This document shows, piece by piece, positions 6,976 to 10,662 of a stretch of 10,662 bases of DNA (position 1 is the first letter of the stretch; each line of letters starts with the position of its first letter). Made by a program: the position numbers and the translations under genes. The stretch lies in the NCBI GenBank assembly GCA_035651635.1, contig DASRFK010000191.1, positions 1 through 10,662 of the forward strand, given 5' to 3'. This DNA comes from JANXQE01 sp035651635 (GTDB lineage: Bacteria; Verrucomicrobiota; Verrucomicrobiia; Limisphaerales; UBA8199). The notes beneath the pieces are model-generated. The model did no database searches. It was not told where the DNA came from and saw only the letters and a list, made by a program, of their open reading frames with translations.

Positions 6976-8166
6976 ATGCGCGGGACAGTTTTGACCCTGG
7001 TTCTGATCCTTTGCGCTTCTGCTGAAAGGGCTGCGGGCGCCGAACATTGGGTGGGTACTTGGGGCTGCGGCACACAATTGACCGAGCCGCGCAACCTGCC
7101 GCCCGCGCCACTGGCCAGGAGCACACTCCGCCAGTTCGTACATGTGAGCCTCGGTGGAAAACGGTTGCGCGTCCGCTTCTCCAATGCGTTCGGTACCAAT
7201 CCCGTGGTCATGGATTCCGTCCACGTAGCTTTGGCTTCGGGAGCGGGTAGCGCCACTGATGGCGCTATTGACCCGGCCACTGACAAAGCGCTGAATTTTA
7301 GCGGCGCATCGGCTGCGACCATTCCGCCAGGAGAGACGATCCTGTCCGATCCGGTTGATTACATCTTGCCGCCGCTGACAAACCTCGCCGTGACCATCTA
7401 CTTCCGGGACATCTCGGCTACGACGATTACCGGGCACCCGGGCTCACGAACAACTTGCTTCATCCAGCCGGGCAACGCCGTCTCGGCCGCCCACCTGCCT
7501 GCGGCAGCCAAAGCTCCCCATTGGTACACTCTCACCGGACTTGATGTCCTGGCGGATCAATCCAGTGCCAGCATTGTTATCCTGGGCGATTCGATCACCG
7601 ATGGACGCGGCTCAACAATCGATGGTAACAATCGCTGGCCCGACAATCTTGCGCGTCGTCTTAGCACCAATACGGCGACTTCCGGCGTCGCCGTGCTCAA
7701 CATGGGAATTGGCGGCAATGGCGTGTTCGGCGGGCTTGGGCCTTCGGCGCAGGCGCGCTTTAACCGAGATGTGCTCGACCAGAGCGGAGTGCGTTGGTTG
7801 ATTGTGTTTGAGGGCGTCAATGACATTGGCGGAGGGGTGCCCGCTCGAAGCCTGATCAACGCCCTTGCGCGGTTCATCAACCAGGCCCATGCGCGAAATG
7901 TCCGCGTTTACGGAGCGACGATCACTCCCTTTGGAGGCAACGGCTATTTTAGCAGCGGCCATGAAGCCGCGCGCCAAACCGTAAATACCTGGATCCGGAC
8001 CGGTGGGAAATTAGATGCCGTCATCGACTTTGACGCGGTCGTGCGTGACCCGGCAAACCAAGTCGCATTGCTGCCTGCGTATGACACCGGGGATGGTTTG
8101 CATCTCAACCCCGCCGGTTACCAGGCTATGGCCAGTTCAATCGATCTCGCTTTGTTCACCCAGTAG
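6976..8166 (+). CDS. Secreted SGNH/GDSL hydrolase (XynE-like esterase), 396 aa
   Basis: Exported serine esterase of the SGNH superfamily, resembling the XynE-like acylhydrolase group, whose members are proposed to deacylate plant polysaccharides or aryl esters. From ATG 6976 the N-terminus is a signal peptide (MRGTVLTLVLILCASAERAAGA, cut after about residue 22). A beta-rich N-terminal domain (about 24-190, EHWVGTW to the LTGLD region) is followed by the hydrolase domain (about 196-396). Catalytic blocks: I GDSITDG 204-210 with nucleophile S206; II MGIGGNG 243-249; III GVND 280-283 with oxyanion N282; V DGLHLNP 373-379 with D373 and H376. The frame stays open back into the repeat cluster. ATG 6922, with a purine-rich SD-like tract, would add 18 residues including two acidic ones ahead of the signal peptide, so I prefer 6976. 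The Cys in LILC is not a convincing lipobox. The gene converges on the S46 peptidase gene. Actual substrate is unknown. Confidence 0.93.
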   Translation: MRGTVLTLVLILCASAERAAGAEHWVGTWGCGTQLTEPRNLPPAPLARSTLRQFVHVSLGGKRLRVRFSNAFGTNPVVMDSVHVALASGAGSATDGAIDPATDKALNFSGASAATIPPGETILSDPVDYILPPLTNLAVTIYFRDISATTITGHPGSRTTCFIQPGNAVSAAHLPAAAKAPHWYTLTGLDVLADQSSASIVILGDSITDGRGSTIDGNNRWPDNLARRLSTNTATSGVAVLNMGIGGNGVFGGLGPSAQARFNRDVLDQSGVRWLIVFEGVNDIGGGVPARSLINALARFINQAHARNVRVYGATITPFGGNGYFSSGHEAARQTVNTWIRTGGKLDAVIDFDAVVRDPANQVALLPAYDTGDGLHLNPAGYQAMASSIDLALFTQ

Positions 8167-8236
8167 AACCCGGCGGGTCCCTCATCAGCATTGCGTGGAT
8201 CGAAACTTGTTGCCGCCAGTAATTCGTTTGGCTCGG

Positions 8237-10324
8237 TCACTTTCCGATCAATTCGTCGGCGAGACTGTTGGCATCGTACACTTTGCGCAGCGCCTCGATA
8301 ATCGCCTGCGAACAGACGGAAACCGCGCGGGCCTGCTTATCGGTATACGCAAAATCCAGCACGAGCGACTGGATGTTGCCGTCGAAAATAATGCCCACAA
8401 ACTCTCCTTTCCGGTTAATCACCGGGCTGCCGGAGTTGCCACCGATGATATCGGCGGTATTCACGAAATCGAAAGGGGTTTCCAAATCGAGCTTGGGTTT
8501 GCGCTCGAGCCAGCGTGAGGGAATGTCGAAAGGCGGCCGGTTCTGATGCTCCTGGCCGCGTTGGTATAGCCCGGCAAAGGTGGTTTGAAAGGGAATTTGC
8601 GCCCCGTTCTCCTCGTACCCCTTGACCGTGCCATAAGCCAGGCGGAGCGTGAAGGTAGCGTCGGGATAACTGCTGGTGCCTTCAATGGCGAAGCGCGCTT
8701 TGGCAATCTGCGCGTGCGCTTGTTGCTTGGTTTCGTTTTGTGTGTCGACGATTTTGCGCACCGCGCGCGCCTCACCATCGATCAGGCGCGCTAACTCGAT
8801 CATCGGATCGTGCGCCGCCTGTACCGCCGCGGTGCCACCGCTGTACAGGCTCTTGCGCAGGGCGACATCCTTGACCTTTGTGTCGCGCACCAGTTCGGAG
8901 GCCCGTTCGCGCGGCGATTTCCCCGCGAGCACCTTTTGCACAAGCGGATCGGAAAACCCCAGTTTGCCCGCCAGGAACGTAAGCGAGTCCGCCAGCAGAA
9001 GCTGTTCGAGGTCATCGTAAATGGGTTTCTCGGAAAACAACTGGAATTCGAGCGAAGCCAAACCCGCCTCGCCGAATTCCCGCAAACGTTCAGTGTTCGG
9101 CTTGGGCTTTTCCTCGGACGCGCGCAGCAGCGTGCGCGCGATATTAAAGAGATCGCAATGAAAACCCTGGCCCAATTCGAGGAGGTTGTAGCGCAGAGCA
9201 TTCTCAGCAATGACTTTCTGTGCCTCGGTAATTTTGTCCCAAGCTCCGGCGGCGTCTTTGAGTTCCGGCCTGGCAGCAACCGTCTCGCGCAGTTTTTTCT
9301 CCGCGGCTTGCTTTTGCTGCATCAAACTCGGATCGAGAATGCCGGCTAGTTCTCCGTTCAGGGCTTTGCGGCTGTTCTGAACGCCGAACAAATCTTCTTT
9401 GGCGCGCCGGGCGCTTTCAAGGCTTCGAGCGCTGTAGCTGAGCAGCAGCACTTCCAGGTCACGCAGCCGATCCAGCGCGTAAGGCAGACGTTGGTCTCGC
9501 ACATACTCCAGCTCAGAAAGGGTGAACAGCCGGCTGGTGCGCCCAGGATGGCCGGAAACAAAAACCAGCTCGTTATTGGACACGCCTGCTTCGCTCCACT
9601 TAAGATAATGGTCGAGCTTTGCGGGGCTGCCGTTCTCGTACACACGAAACAGGCAAATATCCAAATCGTACCGCGGGTATTCGAAATTGTCCGGATCCCC
9701 GCCGTAAAAGGCGGTTTGCTGTTCCGGCGCAAACACGAGGCGCACGTCGGTGTACTTTTTAAACCGATAAAGATGGTACTGCCCGCCCTGGTACAGCGTA
9801 ACGACGTCGCTGCGCAGGCCGGTTTTGTCCAATGATTCCTTTTCAATCTGGGCCGTCACGGCGCGACGGGCGCGGAAAGATTCTTCGGCCGTCATTGCCG
9901 GTTTAATCGCGGCATTTACACGCGCCGTAACGTCCTCGATGCTCATCAACACGTTCAATTCGAGGTCCAGGCAGCGCCGTTCCTCTGCGGGGGTGCGGGC
10001 ATAAAAACCGTCCCGCAAATAGTCGTGCGTCTGGTCCCCGAATTTTTGCAAGGCGTCCGCGCCAACATGATGGTTGGAGAGCACCAGCCCGTCCCGAGAA
10101 ACAAACGAACCCGAACCGCCGCTGTTGAACCGCACGGAAGACTTCTGCACGTGTTCCAGCCACGCATCGGTGACGTCGAAGTTGTAACGCTCCTTGAGCA
10201 ACTTGCGCGGCGGATTATTGAACAGCCACATGCCTTCGTCGGCTCTGAGTGAGGAAGAAAAGGTCTCCATAAAAACGGTTGCTGCTGCGATGAGTCGCCA
10301 GAGGACTGGATTGGTTTTCATCAT
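8237..10324 (-). CDS. S46 family dipeptidyl-peptidase (DPP7-like), 695 aa
   Basis: Exported serine exopeptidase releasing N-terminal dipeptides from peptides, as in Porphyromonas DPP7/DPP11 and Pseudoxanthomonas DAP BII. The signal peptide spans about 1-28, and the mature protein starts DEGMWLFNNPP, the usual S46 opening. The triad is placed by motif: H86 in SNHHVGAD (84-90), D222 in the segment DNFEYPRYDLD (212-222), S631 in GGNSGSP (628-634). These match spacing known from DAP BII (H86, D224, S657). Residues that hold the free substrate N-terminus also appear conserved: N213, R218 and D648. The position 18 after the catalytic Ser, which sets S1 preference, is Gly (G649), as in DPP7; DPP11 has Arg there. 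This predicts hydrophobic rather than acidic P1 preference. An alpha-helical cap region runs from about 265 to 525. Length is close to the family norm. ATG 10321 immediately downstream is an equal start alternative; no strong Shine-Dalgarno is visible. Confidence 0.95.
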   Translation of the reverse strand: MMKTNPVLWRLIAAATVFMETFSSSLRADEGMWLFNNPPRKLLKERYNFDVTDAWLEHVQKSSVRFNSGGSGSFVSRDGLVLSNHHVGADALQKFGDQTHDYLRDGFYARTPAEERRCLDLELNVLMSIEDVTARVNAAIKPAMTAEESFRARRAVTAQIEKESLDKTGLRSDVVTLYQGGQYHLYRFKKYTDVRLVFAPEQQTAFYGGDPDNFEYPRYDLDICLFRVYENGSPAKLDHYLKWSEAGVSNNELVFVSGHPGRTSRLFTLSELEYVRDQRLPYALDRLRDLEVLLLSYSARSLESARRAKEDLFGVQNSRKALNGELAGILDPSLMQQKQAAEKKLRETVAARPELKDAAGAWDKITEAQKVIAENALRYNLLELGQGFHCDLFNIARTLLRASEEKPKPNTERLREFGEAGLASLEFQLFSEKPIYDDLEQLLLADSLTFLAGKLGFSDPLVQKVLAGKSPRERASELVRDTKVKDVALRKSLYSGGTAAVQAAHDPMIELARLIDGEARAVRKIVDTQNETKQQAHAQIAKARFAIEGTSSYPDATFTLRLAYGTVKGYEENGAQIPFQTTFAGLYQRGQEHQNRPPFDIPSRWLERKPKLDLETPFDFVNTADIIGGNSGSPVINRKGEFVGIIFDGNIQSLVLDFAYTDKQARAVSVCSQAIIEALRKVYDANSLADELIGK

Positions 10325-10611
10325 GTAACCGCCGATGTTAAAATTACCGCTCCATTAGACGAGAAGAAATTTGCCGCAAAAAAGGACTGAGCCTCACCTT
10401 TAGCAAATCTCTGACAGGAGCGCTGCCGCATAAATGGTGGTGAGCCGCGGCGTGCATACCGACCGAGAAGCTCTTGAGGTCTCAGAGTGTGGCTTCGGCA
10501 TCGCCCTCGCGCGCCCGGTGGAAATGGTTGAATGGTCGAAAGCGAGCCTCAATCTGCCTTGCGCACGCCGCTTTTCTGTGCCAAGACTTACCCGTCCGAC
10601 CGTCGTGGAAT
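10325..10611. other. Intergenic region upstream of peptidase and tRNA
   Basis: These 287 bases separate the leftward peptidase start from the rightward tRNA and must hold both promoters. I could not find a convincing -35/-10 pair for either. A 72-codon open frame from 10434 runs into the tRNA and has no protein-like features, so I do not call it a gene. Confidence 0.5.
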
Positions 10612-10662
10612 GGGGTCGTAGCTCAGTTGGTAGAGCGTCTCGTTCGCAATGAGAAGGTCAGG
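10612..10662 (+). tRNA. tRNA-Ala (anticodon CGC), 3' part cut by window edge
   Basis: The cloverleaf is visible as far as the start of the T arm: acceptor 5' strand GGGGTCG (10612-10618), D stem GCTC/GAGC (10621-10624 and 10633-10636) with loop AGTTGGTA, anticodon stem TCTCG/TGAGA (10638-10642 and 10650-10654, one G-T pair), loop TTCGCAA with anticodon CGC at 10645-10647, a 5-base variable loop and the first bases of the T stem. CGC reads the alanine codon GCG. The 3' acceptor strand, the G3:U70 identity pair and any CCA lie outside the window. Confidence 0.93.

Noticed and set aside
8168..8178. Intrinsic terminator between the convergent hydrolase genes
   Set aside because: Only a 4-base stem (ACCC/GGGT) with no T-run on either side.
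8810..9349. 179-codon plus-strand open frame
   Set aside because: Antisense to the S46 peptidase gene; typical shadow frame in GC-rich DNA.
10434..10652. 72-codon open frame overlapping the tRNA
   Set aside because: Runs into a clear tRNA gene; no ribosome binding site or recognisable protein features.

Overview
This window looks like a chromosomal segment from an environmental bacterium, most likely Verrucomicrobiota (Limisphaerales/Pedosphaera-like) and less likely Acidobacteriota. The lineage call is an inference. It rests on a large ADOP-type orphan ABC permease, a secreted S46 dipeptidyl-peptidase, a secreted XynE-like SGNH esterase, mostly weak Shine-Dalgarno sequences, and a cluster of GC-rich palindromic repeats of a kind I associate with that group. 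No rRNA or marker gene is present to confirm it.

Layout. Positions 1-840 are AT-richer than the rest and hold one uncertain hypothetical gene (94-555, +), followed by about 280 bases with no convincing gene. Three genes then run leftward: an ADOP/MacB-like permease (5961-3535), a membrane fatty-acid desaturase (start about 3292, end 2249) and an RhlE-type DEAD-box RNA helicase (2192-840). Only 56 bases separate the desaturase from the helicase, so those two may be cotranscribed. A divergent acylphosphatase (6167-6448, +) follows. Positions 6481-6921 hold a mosaic of palindromes and short inverted and direct repeats. A secreted SGNH/GDSL hydrolase (6976-8166, +) begins just after it and converges, 70 bases apart, on a secreted S46 peptidase (10324-8237, -). 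A tRNA-Ala with anticodon CGC starts at 10612 and runs off the right edge.

How the genes fit together. Desaturase and RNA helicase are both typical of membrane and RNA adaptation to low temperature, so their pairing could be a cold-adaptation unit (inference). The esterase and the peptidase both carry export signals and fit a polymer-degrading heterotroph. The permease has two FtsX-type modules but no ATPase nearby.

I see no obvious new defence, secretion or biosynthetic system. The most noteworthy unexplained structure is the repeat cassette cluster at 6481-6921, where CCATGAACC/GGTTCATGG nonamers bracket unrelated palindromic cores. It abuts, and may supply the ribosome binding sequence for an upstream alternative start of, the esterase gene.
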